Source: Euperipatoides rowelli
Lineage: Eukaryota; Onychophora; Udeonychophora; Euonychophora; Peripatopsidae
NCBI GenBank assembly: GCA_003024985.2
Contig: PXIH01S0088573.1
Reading direction: 5' to 3' (one strand)
DNA: 13,175 bases
Shown here: positions 1-6,069 of the stretch, one piece after another
How positions within the stretch are numbered: the stretch's first letter is position 1
How the letters are laid out: the number at the start of each line of letters is the position of its first letter
The notes under the pieces: model-generated
Databases searched by the model: none
What the model was told of the DNA's origin: nothing
What the model saw: the letters and a program-made list of their open reading frames with translations, nothing else
Made by a program: the position numbers and the translations under genes

Positions 1-819
1 TCTTTTTTACCTTATGTGAAAAACAAAAAAATTGAAGGCAATATTATCTTAATAGAAGATATAACAGACAAAAAAAAAGAATTATGCATATTAAAAAGAA
101 ATGAAGATCTTGCTGCTTTTACTATACACGCAAGAAATATAGCTCACGAGATAAAAAACCCATTAGGGGCTATAGACATAAACCTACAACTTCTAAAAAG
201 AGCATTAGTAAAACAAAAAATCAAGAATACATACATAGATATGTATGTTAATATAATAAAAGAAGAAATAGGCAGGCTAGATAAAGTAGTAACTAACTTT
301 TTGCTAACAGTAAGACCAATAAAAATAACATTAAACGAAAATAATTTAAATGAAATAATAAAAAATGTATATAAATTATTAGTACCTGAACTTAGGAAAC
401 ATCATATTAATTTTGAATTAAGTTTGGAAGAAATAAGTACAGTGTTAGTAGATGAAAAAATTATTAAACAAGTATTAATAAACTTAATTCAAAATTCAAA
501 AGAAGCTATTGAAGAAACTAATAAAAAAAATAAGCTAATAAAGATATCAACTTATGAGAAAAAAAATATAATCTATTTAACCATAAAAGACAACGGTATT
601 GGAATAAAAAATGAAATTTTAGAACAAATATTCAAGCCTCAGTTTACAACAAAAGAAAGAGGAAGTGGAATTGGATTAACTTTATCTTATAAGATAATAG
701 AAGAACACAAAGGAGAAATATTAGTACAAAGTAAAGAATTTAAAGGAAGCCTATTTATTATAAAACTACCTAAATATAAAAAAGAGAATATATTAATAGA
801 AGGAATCTTAAATGAGTAA
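1..819 (+). CDS. hk2: Sensor histidine kinase Hk2, 3' part (5' end outside window)
   Basis: The reading frame is open from base 1, so this is the C-terminal 272 residues. The GTG at 16 is only an internal valine. Numbering from that GTG, the first 30 residues look like the end of a PAS-type sensor domain. The dimerisation/phosphoacceptor helix has an H-box with His44 in AHEIKNPL. The ATPase domain follows, with an N-box (LINLIQNSKEA, Asn156 and Asn160), a G1 box (DNGIGI, 192-197), an F-box (IFKPQFTTK) and a G2 box (GSGIG, 216-220). All kinase motifs are intact. No membrane segment is seen in this part, in keeping with a cytosolic NtrB/AtoS-like kinase. The end overlaps the next gene by 8 bp, implying translational coupling. 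In Borrelia, Hk2 is the cognate kinase of Rrp2, although Rrp2 can also be phosphorylated from acetyl phosphate (established knowledge). Confidence 0.93.
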   Translation, partial: SFLPYVKNKKIEGNIILIEDITDKKKELCILKRNEDLAAFTIHARNIAHEIKNPLGAIDINLQLLKRALVKQKIKNTYIDMYVNIIKEEIGRLDKVVTNFLLTVRPIKITLNENNLNEIIKNVYKLLVPELRKHHINFELSLEEISTVLVDEKIIKQVLINLIQNSKEAIEETNKKNKLIKISTYEKKNIIYLTIKDNGIGIKNEILEQIFKPQFTTKERGSGIGLTLSYKIIEEHKGEILVQSKEFKGSLFIIKLPKYKKENILIEGILNE

Positions 820-2173
820 AATACTAGTAGCAGATGATGAAAAAAATATAAGAGAAGGAATTGCTACATATCTTGAAGACGAAGGTTATTTTGTTTTCAC
901 AGCAGTAGATGGTGAAGAAGCTCTAGAAACTATTGAGAACGAACATATAGACCTTATAATAAGTGATTTAAGAATGCCAATCATCTCAGGAGAAAAACTT
1001 TTAAAAATAGTAAAAGAAAGAAAGATGAAAATTCCTTTTATAATTTTAACAGCTCATGCAACAGTAGACAGTGCTGTAGATGCAATGAGGGAAGGTGCTT
1101 ATGATTTTATTACAAAACCATTAGATCTTGAAAGATTATTATTGATTGCCAAAAGAGCTTTAAAAGAAAAAATCAATAAAAACGAAATAAAAGATCTAGA
1201 AAATATTATTCTACAAAAAGGATTAGCTTACTACGAAACAATGTTAGGACGTTCATTAATAATGGTTAATATACTAGAACTCATTAAAAGAGTTGCTCCT
1301 TCCAATGCTTCAATACTTATTACAGGGGAAAGTGGAGTTGGAAAAGAAATAGTTGCAGATGCTATTTTTGATTTATCTAAAAGAAATGATAAACCTTTTA
1401 TAAAAGTAAATTGCACAGCTCTCTCAGAGAGTATTTTAGAAAGTGAACTTTTTGGGCATGAAAAAGGAGCATTTACAGGTGCTATTTCACAAAAAAAAGG
1501 AAGATTTGAACTCGCAAATCAAGGTACAATCTTTTTAGATGAAATAGCAGAACTTTCACCAGACATTCAAGTAAAACTTTTACGAGTCCTTCAAGAAAAA
1601 ACATTCGAGAGAGTTGGAGGAGAAACTACAATTAAGGTAGATGTAAGAATTATTACAGCTACCAATAAAAATCTAGAAGAAGAAATTAAAAAAAATAAAT
1701 TCCGACAAGACTTATTCTACAGACTTAATATTATTAATATTAATATTCCTCCATTAAGAGAACGTAAAGATGATATCTTAAATTTAACTAAATTATTAAT
1801 ACACACTATTGCAAAAGAAAACAACATAGAAGAAAAGAGTATAACACAAGATTCTCTAAAAATATTACATAAATACAGTTGGCCTGGGAATGTAAGAGAA
1901 TTAAAAAATATTCTAGCCAGTGCTCTAATTTTATCTAAAAACAACCAAATTAAATCCGAAGACTTATCTGAAAAAATAAAAGATAATCAAGATTCTTCAT
2001 TTTTAATAACTCTACCTATTGGTATAACACTAAAAATAGCTGAAAGTGAAATAATAAAACAAACTTTAATTTATGTAAAAAATAATAAAACTAAATGTTC
2101 TCAAATATTAGGCATCGGTAGAAAAACCTTACATACAAAAATAAAAGAATACAACTTAGATAAAATAGATTAA
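812..2173 (+). CDS. rrp2: Sigma-54-dependent response regulator Rrp2
   Basis: This is a complete 453-residue NtrC-type activator with three domains. The receiver domain (about 1-120) has the acidic pair Asp8/Asp9, phosphoacceptor Asp52 in SDLRMP, Thr80 and Lys102. The AAA+ domain (about 143-370) has Walker A GESGVGKE (172-179), the sigma-54 contact loop GAFTGA (219-224), Walker B IFLDE (240-244) and WPGNVRE (357-363). The C-terminal Fis-type helix-turn-helix lies near 425-446. The ATG overlaps the end of hk2, and AGAAGGA at 798-804 is the ribosome-binding site. Rrp2 works with RpoN to turn on rpoS, the switch controlling many mammalian-phase lipoprotein genes in Borrelia (established for B. 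burgdorferi). Every catalytic motif is intact. The name rests on the distinctive hk2-rrp2 arrangement and the overall match. Confidence 0.96.
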   Translation: MSKILVADDEKNIREGIATYLEDEGYFVFTAVDGEEALETIENEHIDLIISDLRMPIISGEKLLKIVKERKMKIPFIILTAHATVDSAVDAMREGAYDFITKPLDLERLLLIAKRALKEKINKNEIKDLENIILQKGLAYYETMLGRSLIMVNILELIKRVAPSNASILITGESGVGKEIVADAIFDLSKRNDKPFIKVNCTALSESILESELFGHEKGAFTGAISQKKGRFELANQGTIFLDEIAELSPDIQVKLLRVLQEKTFERVGGETTIKVDVRIITATNKNLEEEIKKNKFRQDLFYRLNIININIPPLRERKDDILNLTKLLIHTIAKENNIEEKSITQDSLKILHKYSWPGNVRELKNILASALILSKNNQIKSEDLSEKIKDNQDSSFLITLPIGITLKIAESEIIKQTLIYVKNNKTKCSQILGIGRKTLHTKIKEYNLDKID

Positions 2174-2220
2174 TTCTTAGTTTAGAATCATTCTATTTTA
2201 AAAACATCAAGTTTTTGAAA
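2161..2220 (+). terminator. Tandem hairpins at the end of rrp2 (possible terminator)
   Basis: Two potential hairpins sit across and just after the rrp2 stop codon. The outer arms 2161-2169 and 2192-2200 pair over 9 bp. Inside them 2173-2177 pairs with 2184-2188, giving a two-part stem. A second hairpin, 2196-2205 with 2211-2220, makes 10 pairs including one G-T around a 5-base loop. They share bases and would be alternatives. The stems are A/T-rich and neither has a clean T-tail, so termination is inferred from position between convergent genes. Confidence 0.4.
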
Positions 2221-2231
2221 TTGTAAAATCT

Positions 2232-2270
2232 TTATACAATTTAATTAAATATTACGTTAAAATTGTATAA
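2232..2270. terminator. 11-bp inverted repeat in the convergent gap
   Basis: Arms TTATACAATTT (2232-2242) and AAATTGTATAA (2260-2270) are perfect complements with a 17-base loop. Sequence outside each arm is A/T-rich, so it could act in both directions between rrp2 and the leftward peptidase gene. The long loop lowers confidence. Confidence 0.35.
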
Positions 2271-2284
2271 TTTATATTCATTTA

Positions 2285-2307
2285 ATAGAATTTTATCAGA
2301 ATTCTAT
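2285..2307 (-). terminator. Hairpin downstream of the M23 peptidase gene
   Basis: Perfect 8-bp arms ATAGAATT (2285-2292) and AATTCTAT (2300-2307) enclose a 7-base loop. It lies about 75 bp beyond the stop of the leftward peptidase gene and is the best hairpin candidate for ending that transcript, though it has no strong U-tract. Confidence 0.35.
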
Positions 2308-2381
2308 ATATAAAAAATTATAAATTTTATTATGAAACATCATCATTATTAAGTAAGAATAGTTTTAAATTAGAAATAAAA

Positions 2382-3260
2382 TTAATTTGCCAATTTACTT
2401 GGATTAATAGGTATGTTTTTTTTAAGGATCTCAAAATGTAAATGAGTACCTGTAGCTCGTCCAGTTTGACCCACCCTTCCAATTAAGTCGCCTGTTTTGA
2501 CAACATCATTAATTTTCACAGCATAACTATGTAAATGTCCATAAAAAGATTTTATATTATTCTTATGTTCAATTAAAACAAAATTTCCATAAATTTTATT
2601 ATACCCTACCCGAATTACAATACCATGAGAACTTGCATATACTAAAGAACCCAAACTAGCAACAAGATCTATTCCCTTATGATAACTTTTATTTCCTTTA
2701 AAAGGATCATTTCTCCAACCAAAATCGGAGCTTATTGTAAATTGTTTCAAAGGAAATATAAAATTTGCATTCAAAAAGAAAAGTAATTCCATATTTGAAA
2801 AAGAAGCATACTTAGGTTCCTTATTAAAATCAAAAAAATAAAATTCATAAATCTGTTCAGCTTTCTTTATTTTAATTTTTTCAGCTTTTACTAAATCTCT
2901 AGTAGCCATAAGTAAATTGTTAAATCTATGAGTCTTATTAACAAGAACAAATATCCCTTTTTTACTTGGAATTAAAATTTCTTGTCCTTCCTTTATAAAA
3001 GGAGAATCAAGTAAGTTTAAAGTAGCAATACCGCCCTGCCAACCATTAACTTTATTTACTATTTTAAAAAATGTGTCTGTTTTTTTTATCTTATAAGAAT
3101 AAATAAACAAATTTACATCTTTTTTTTTATTATAAGCTACTATTTTCCTTAATAAGTCTTGAAAAATAGGATCTCTTTTTGAAAAATTCTGTATTAAAGG
3201 ATAAAAAGAAAATAAACTATTGGAAATTAAAAATAAAAAAACAACAAAACCAATTTTCAT
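2382..3260 (-). CDS. Secreted LysM/M23 family peptidoglycan endopeptidase
   Basis: This 292-residue protein begins with a signal peptide or N-terminal anchor (MKIGFVVFLFLISNSLFSF). A LysM-like peptidoglycan-binding segment follows at about 55-100 (YKIKKTDTFFKIVNKVNGW, ending EGQEILIP). The C-terminal M23 (LytM/Peptidase_M23) domain spans about 175-290. Its zinc and catalytic motifs are complete: HKGID (His194, Asp198), YGHLH (His242) and HLHFE (His273, His275). The expected role is cutting peptide cross-links in the periplasmic peptidoglycan during growth or division. The ATG overlaps the stop of the upstream hydrophobic gene (ATGA) and lacks its own clear ribosome-binding site, so translation is probably coupled. 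The exact bond cleaved cannot be told from sequence. Confidence 0.9.
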   Translation of the reverse strand: MKIGFVVFLFLISNSLFSFYPLIQNFSKRDPIFQDLLRKIVAYNKKKDVNLFIYSYKIKKTDTFFKIVNKVNGWQGGIATLNLLDSPFIKEGQEILIPSKKGIFVLVNKTHRFNNLLMATRDLVKAEKIKIKKAEQIYEFYFFDFNKEPKYASFSNMELLFFLNANFIFPLKQFTISSDFGWRNDPFKGNKSYHKGIDLVASLGSLVYASSHGIVIRVGYNKIYGNFVLIEHKNNIKSFYGHLHSYAVKINDVVKTGDLIGRVGQTGRATGTHLHFEILKKNIPINPSKLAN

Positions 3261-3616
3261 AAGAATTTAAAAATTAAAAATAATATAAAAAAAAGACTTG
3301 CATAAACAAACTCACTTAAAAAAGTACCTACAAGAAATAAAAAAAACAATGAAAATAAAACAGAATTTTTTAATACAGAAAATAATTTGATTATTATAGT
3401 TTCAAGTAAACATTTGAGTTCAAAATTACTTAGGCTTTTAAGTTTATTAGGTAATATCCTTAAGAGTAATAAACAAAAAACAACTATAATAGTTAATAAA
3501 AAAAAACAATTAAAAATCCAAACATTTAAAGAAGTTATTATCATACATAAAACTACAGTAAAAAATGAAAAAATGAATATTATAAAGAAAAATAAAATTG
3601 AAAGTAATACATTCAT
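3257..3616 (-). CDS. Small hydrophobic membrane protein of unknown function
   Basis: This 119-residue protein is extremely rich in Phe, Leu and Ile. Likely membrane segments are at about 5-27, 32-53, 84-100 and 103-118, with one polar stretch (about 54-83, RILPNKLKSLSNFELKC) between the two pairs. I do not recognise a family. The stop codon overlaps the ATG of the LysM/M23 gene by 4 bp, so the two are very probably co-translated, and a role in the envelope alongside the hydrolase is inferred. AGGT sits directly against the ATG at 3616, too close for an ideal ribosome-binding site, so the start may be slightly different. A lysine-rich opposite-strand frame overlaps it. The membrane pattern and the coupling favour this strand. 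Confidence 0.72.
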   Translation of the reverse strand: MNVLLSILFFFIIFIFSFFTVVLCMIITSLNVWIFNCFFLLTIIVVFCLLLLRILPNKLKSLSNFELKCLLETIIIKLFSVLKNSVLFSLFFLFLVGTFLSEFVYASLFFILFLIFKFL

Positions 3617-3670
3617 ACCTATTAATAATAAATAAACACTTAATAATGAACAAGATAAAATTAAATTTAC

Positions 3671-3699
3671 TTGTCAATAAATAAACTATATACTATAAT
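3671..3699 (+). promoter_or_regulatory. Sigma-70-type promoter of the mazG-like gene
   Basis: TTGTCA (3671-3676) is followed by exactly 17 bases and then a perfect TATAAT (3694-3699). The predicted start of transcription, near 3705, is only about 6-8 bases before the ATG at 3712. On the other strand, bases 3672-3677 read TTGACA, a consensus -35, but no good -10 lies at proper spacing for the leftward hydrophobic gene. Confidence 0.7.
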
Positions 3700-3711
3700 T
3701 TTAAATTACTT

Positions 3712-4041
3712 ATGGAGCTAAACGAATACCAAATAAAAGCAATGCGAACTGCTACTTATAAAAATTCAAAAGAAGAATTGATCCTAACAACACTTGGACT
3801 TGCCGGTGAAACCGGAGAAGTCATTGAAAAAATAAAAAAACTAGGTAGAGATAGAAACTACAAAATCGATGAAGAATATAAACAAGCAATCAAAAAAGAA
3901 CTTGGTGATGTATTGTGGTACTTAGCAAATTTAAGCAGAAATTTAGGGATTACACTTGAAGATGTTGCTATAACAAATTTAGAAAAACTAAAAAAAAGAA
4001 ATGAGCAAGGCACAATACATGGTGATGGAGATGACAGGTAA
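3712..4041 (+). CDS. MazG-like nucleotide pyrophosphohydrolase
   Basis: This is a 109-residue all-alpha MazG-type NTP pyrophosphatase. The metal-binding signature is visible as Glu33-x-x-Glu36 (GETGEV) and Glu63-x-x-Asp66 in KKELGDVLWYL. The length and the C-terminal KLKKR...GDGDDR tail match the short single-domain MazG proteins, including phage gp37-like ones, rather than two-domain E. coli MazG. Family members hydrolyse (d)NTPs to the monophosphate and pyrophosphate, which suggests house-cleaning of abnormal nucleotides; the substrate here is unknown. The ATG has no Shine-Dalgarno sequence and lies just a few bases from the predicted transcription start, so the mRNA may be near-leaderless. 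The N-terminus MELNEYQ agrees with the family, supporting this start. The gene is transcribed alone, divergently from the hydrophobic/M23 pair. Confidence 0.87.
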   Translation: MELNEYQIKAMRTATYKNSKEELILTTLGLAGETGEVIEKIKKLGRDRNYKIDEEYKQAIKKELGDVLWYLANLSRNLGITLEDVAITNLEKLKKRNEQGTIHGDGDDR

Positions 4042-4082
4042 AGCAAATTTCAATATCAAACTATAACATTTAAGCTCTACAT

Positions 4083-4468
4083 ATAAAAGCATTATTATTT
4101 GGAATTGCAATCATGACTCCAGATATGTCAGGTGGAATCAATCACACTAATTTATAAGAATCTATTAATATTAGGTTCATAACAAAGAAACAATGAGAAT
4201 AATTTCTCAATTAGACTTTATACCTTGTATATTATTTACAATATTAGCAATTTGCGATGCTTTGATTATGTTATTCCTAATACCAATATACCAAAAATTT
4301 TCAGAATCCTTTACTTACTTAGCTATTGGGCTCACAATAGACTCTATTTTACAAATGACTTGAATAACTTTCACTATTTATCATGAAATGAATATATAAT
4401 ATATTCATAATACTAGAAATAATTTTACTTATAACTGGCTTTTACATAAATAAAAATACTAGAAAAAT
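4083..4468 (+). pseudogene. Decayed membrane-protein gene (possibly DUF4386-like)
   Basis: Between mazG and tRNA-Leu no intact gene exists, but three short hydrophobic frames lie in order on the plus strand. The first, 4083-4154, contains ALLFGIAIMTPDMSGG and ends at TAA 4155. The second, 4193-4360, is 56 codons (ATG to TGA) with two clear membrane helices, including ILAICDALIMLFLIPIYQKF and YLAIGLTIDSILQM. The same frame runs on past the TGA to a TAA at 4397. A third frame near 4404-4468 encodes EIILLITGFYINKN. The order of helices, the CDALIMLFLIPIYQK pattern and the short basic tail remind me of DUF4386 integral membrane proteins; that assignment is tentative. Several stops and at least two frame changes make a functional product unlikely, though the 56-codon piece could in principle be expressed. 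Confidence 0.5.
4388..4408. repeat. 21-bp perfect palindrome (10-bp arms, 1-base centre)
   Basis: ATGAATATAT (4388-4397) and ATATATTCAT (4399-4408) are exact reverse complements around A4398. As RNA it would fold into a hairpin on either strand. It lies inside the membrane-protein remnant, about 80 bp beyond the 3' end of the leftward tRNA, so it could serve as a terminator for the tRNA transcript or for mazG. No T-tract follows, so the role is unproven. Confidence 0.4.
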
Positions 4469-4490
4469 ATAAGTAAATTAATATTGACAA

Positions 4491-4574
4491 TACCGAAAAC
4501 CGGACTTGAACCGGTACGGAAATTACTTCCTCAGGATTTTAAGTCCTGTGTGTCTACCATTCCACCACTTCGGC
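4491..4574 (-). tRNA. tRNA-Leu (anticodon UAA)
   Basis: Read on the minus strand, this is an 84-nt class II tRNA. The acceptor strand GCCGAAG (4574-4568) pairs with 4498-4492. The anticodon stem CAGGA/TCCTG encloses loop CTTAAAA, with anticodon UAA at 4541-4539. A long variable arm (GGAA...TTCC) is typical of leucine tRNAs. The T-arm is ACCGG-TTCAAGT-CCGGT (4515-4499). The discriminator base is A (4491), as leucyl-tRNA synthetase requires. CCA is not encoded, so the 3' end needs RNase Z trimming and CCA addition. In this register the first and last acceptor pairs (1-72 and 7-66) are both G-U. Confidence 0.97.
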
Positions 4575-4610
4575 ATTTAATTTAGATATTTACTTATTGT
4601 CACATCCATT

Positions 4611-4635
4611 TTATTATAATAATTTTTTATAATAA
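4611..4635 (-). terminator. 9-bp inverted repeat between the lipoprotein remnant and tRNA-Leu
   Basis: TTATTATAA (4611-4619) and TTATAATAA (4627-4635) are perfect complements with a 7-base loop. On the minus strand this lies after the clpP2-lipoprotein remnant and before the tRNA, so it could end the clpP2 transcript. The same bases contain TATAAT on the minus strand (4618-4613), a possible -10 for the tRNA with a leader of about 30 nt, but no convincing -35 is seen. Both readings are inference. Confidence 0.3.
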
Positions 4636-4690
4636 GTAATAGGTCTTTTAAAAAAATAAATATTTTTTTATTTAGTACAATAACTTTTTT

Positions 4691-4706
4691 TAAAGTAATT
4701 ACTTTA
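4691..4706. repeat. 16-bp perfect palindrome
   Basis: TAAAGTAATTACTTTA is its own reverse complement. It lies in the 3' part of the decayed gene downstream of clpP2. It has operator-like symmetry, but in such AT-rich sequence it may be chance. Confidence 0.35.
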
Positions 4707-5399
4707 GGAAATCCACTTATTAAATTATTTCCAAAAAAGTAATTTCTAAGCACATAACCAACATTTTAAGAAGAAAAATCAACAACACAATTTGAATAAA
4801 TCCTCTCAGACACTAGATTCAAAATATTAATATATTTTGAATTACTATAAACTAGTAGGATAAAATCTATTTGCATAAAAAAGATTTAAAATATCTTTAG
4901 TAAAATAGTTACAAATAATAATCATATTATTCACAGTCTTACATAAATAATCAAATCCTTCTAAAATAAGACTTATATCCATAAGTCAGTAAGTGTTAGA
5001 ATTAAGGTTCATGATAAATATACCATAAGACCTATTGTTAAAATCAAAAGATAAAAAAATTCCATACCTACTAAACTCACCATTTAAATCAACATTTAAA
5101 GTTTGAATATTAATGCTTATCTTAGAAAGAATAGATATAGATAAATCCTCACTTAACCTAACAAAAAAAGCAATATTATATTTTGAATATATAAGCCTGT
5201 TGTTTATTAAATCAAGTTGATTTTTTCCTTAATATCTTTAACTATTATTAAATCAAAATTGTCCCTTAAGAGTTCTTGAAAAGTATCTAAAACATCATTA
5301 GTCAATACTGATGCAAAGCTGTTTTTCAGTTTAAAATCTAACTCCAAAATATTAATAAAATCTTGTTTTTTTAATTTACAAGAACTAAAAATAATAAAA

Positions 5400-5990
5400 T
5401 TAAGAAATAAGTTTATTAAATTCAGACCTTGTTTTAACAATTTTAGAGATAAGTCCATAATTCAAAGCATCCTTACTTGAAAGCCAAAAATCCCGCTCTG
5501 TGTCTTCTTCTACTTTTTTAATTTCTTTACCAGTTTCCTCAGCAATAATCTCATTTAGTTCTCTTTTTACTTTATTGAGCTCATGAGTATAAATTTCAAT
5601 ATCTGTTGCAACTCCCCTATATCCACTTAAGGGTTGATGAAGTAAATACCTTGCAAAAGGCAACGAAAATCGATTTTCTTTTTTAGTAGCTAAAAAAATT
5701 AATGCAGCAGCACTAGCAACAAGTCCTACACCAATTGTATAAATCTCAGGTTGAACAAATCGTATCATGTTAAAAATAGCGAAACCAGCATCAACATTTC
5801 CACCTTCACTGTCTATATATATAAAAATCGGTTTTTTAGCATTAGAAGTTTCAAGTAATAATATATTTTCTTGAAAACTTTTAGAGACATTTTTATTAAT
5901 TTCCCCAGTAATAACAATTGATCTACTTTTTAAAATTAAATCTAAACTTTTATCTTGTTTCTTTATCTCTCTTGAGTTATCATTACACAT
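5400..5990 (-). CDS. clpP2: ATP-dependent Clp protease proteolytic subunit ClpP2
   Basis: This is a 196-residue ClpP/crotonase-fold serine protease subunit. The catalytic triad is readable as Ser93 (GLVASAAAL), His118 (YLLHQPLSG) and Asp167 (DTERDFWLS). Other family landmarks are YIDSEGGNVDAG (59-69, oxyanion-hole glycines) and ATDIEIYTHEL (128-138). The nucleophile segment is less canonical than the usual AASMGA, which fits a second, divergent ClpP paralogue; Borrelia carries two clpP genes (established). It would form heptameric rings that degrade proteins fed by a Clp ATPase. A good ribosome-binding site (AAGGGTG) precedes the ATG. The gene is divergent from the FAD oxidoreductase, and its 3' end is overlapped by the start of the lipoprotein remnant. 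Confidence 0.93.
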   Translation of the reverse strand: MCNDNSREIKKQDKSLDLILKSRSIVITGEINKNVSKSFQENILLLETSNAKKPIFIYIDSEGGNVDAGFAIFNMIRFVQPEIYTIGVGLVASAAALIFLATKKENRFSLPFARYLLHQPLSGYRGVATDIEIYTHELNKVKRELNEIIAEETGKEIKKVEEDTERDFWLSSKDALNYGLISKIVKTRSEFNKLIS

Positions 5991-6002
5991 AAAACACCCT
6001 TA

Positions 6003-6036
6003 ACCTTTTATAAACTAACTTATATTATAATGTAAA
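6003..6036. promoter_or_regulatory. Divergent promoter region for clpP2 and the FAD oxidoreductase
   Basis: The 79-bp gap between the two divergent genes must hold both promoters. Leftward, TTTACA (6036-6031) and TATAAA (6012-6007) are 18 bp apart, leaving a short leader containing AAGGGTG before the clpP2 ATG. Rightward, a perfect TATAAT lies at 6026-6031 but with no good -35. The two elements overlap, so the two transcripts may compete. Confidence 0.45.
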
Positions 6037-6069
6037 AAATTAAGAAAATTATAAGAAAGGTATTCTTTA

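Larger units (their letters stand above)
4577..5458 (-). pseudogene. Broken putative lipoprotein gene downstream of clpP2
   Basis: The first frame starts at ATG 5458, inside the end of clpP2, and runs 83 codons to a stop at 5207. Its N-terminus reads like a lipoprotein signal: Lys residues, a hydrophobic run, then the lipobox-like IFSSC with Cys27. The protein-like sequence then goes on in the adjacent frame (from about 5224, RLIYSKYNIAFFVRLSEDLS, then GEFSRYGIFLSFDFNNRSYG). That frame runs to TAG 4845-4847 and is interrupted once by TGA 4986-4988. A third frame continues with YINILNLVSERIYSN to TAA 4766-4768 and stays open beyond it to TAA 4577-4579, just before the tRNA. The first frame change falls at a run of six T (5221-5226), consistent with loss of one base there. 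I do not recognise the family. Gene decay is inferred from two frame changes plus two in-frame stops. The true start and end are uncertain. Confidence 0.68.

Noticed and set aside
1231-1944. Minus-strand open frames inside rrp2
   Set aside because: They are antisense to the conserved AAA+ domain of Rrp2 and show no domain or start signal of their own.
3387-3635. Plus-strand lysine-rich open frame of 82 codons
   Set aside because: It is the mirror of the hydrophobic gene on the other strand; low-complexity Lys/Ile content, no ribosome-binding site and no recognisable domain.
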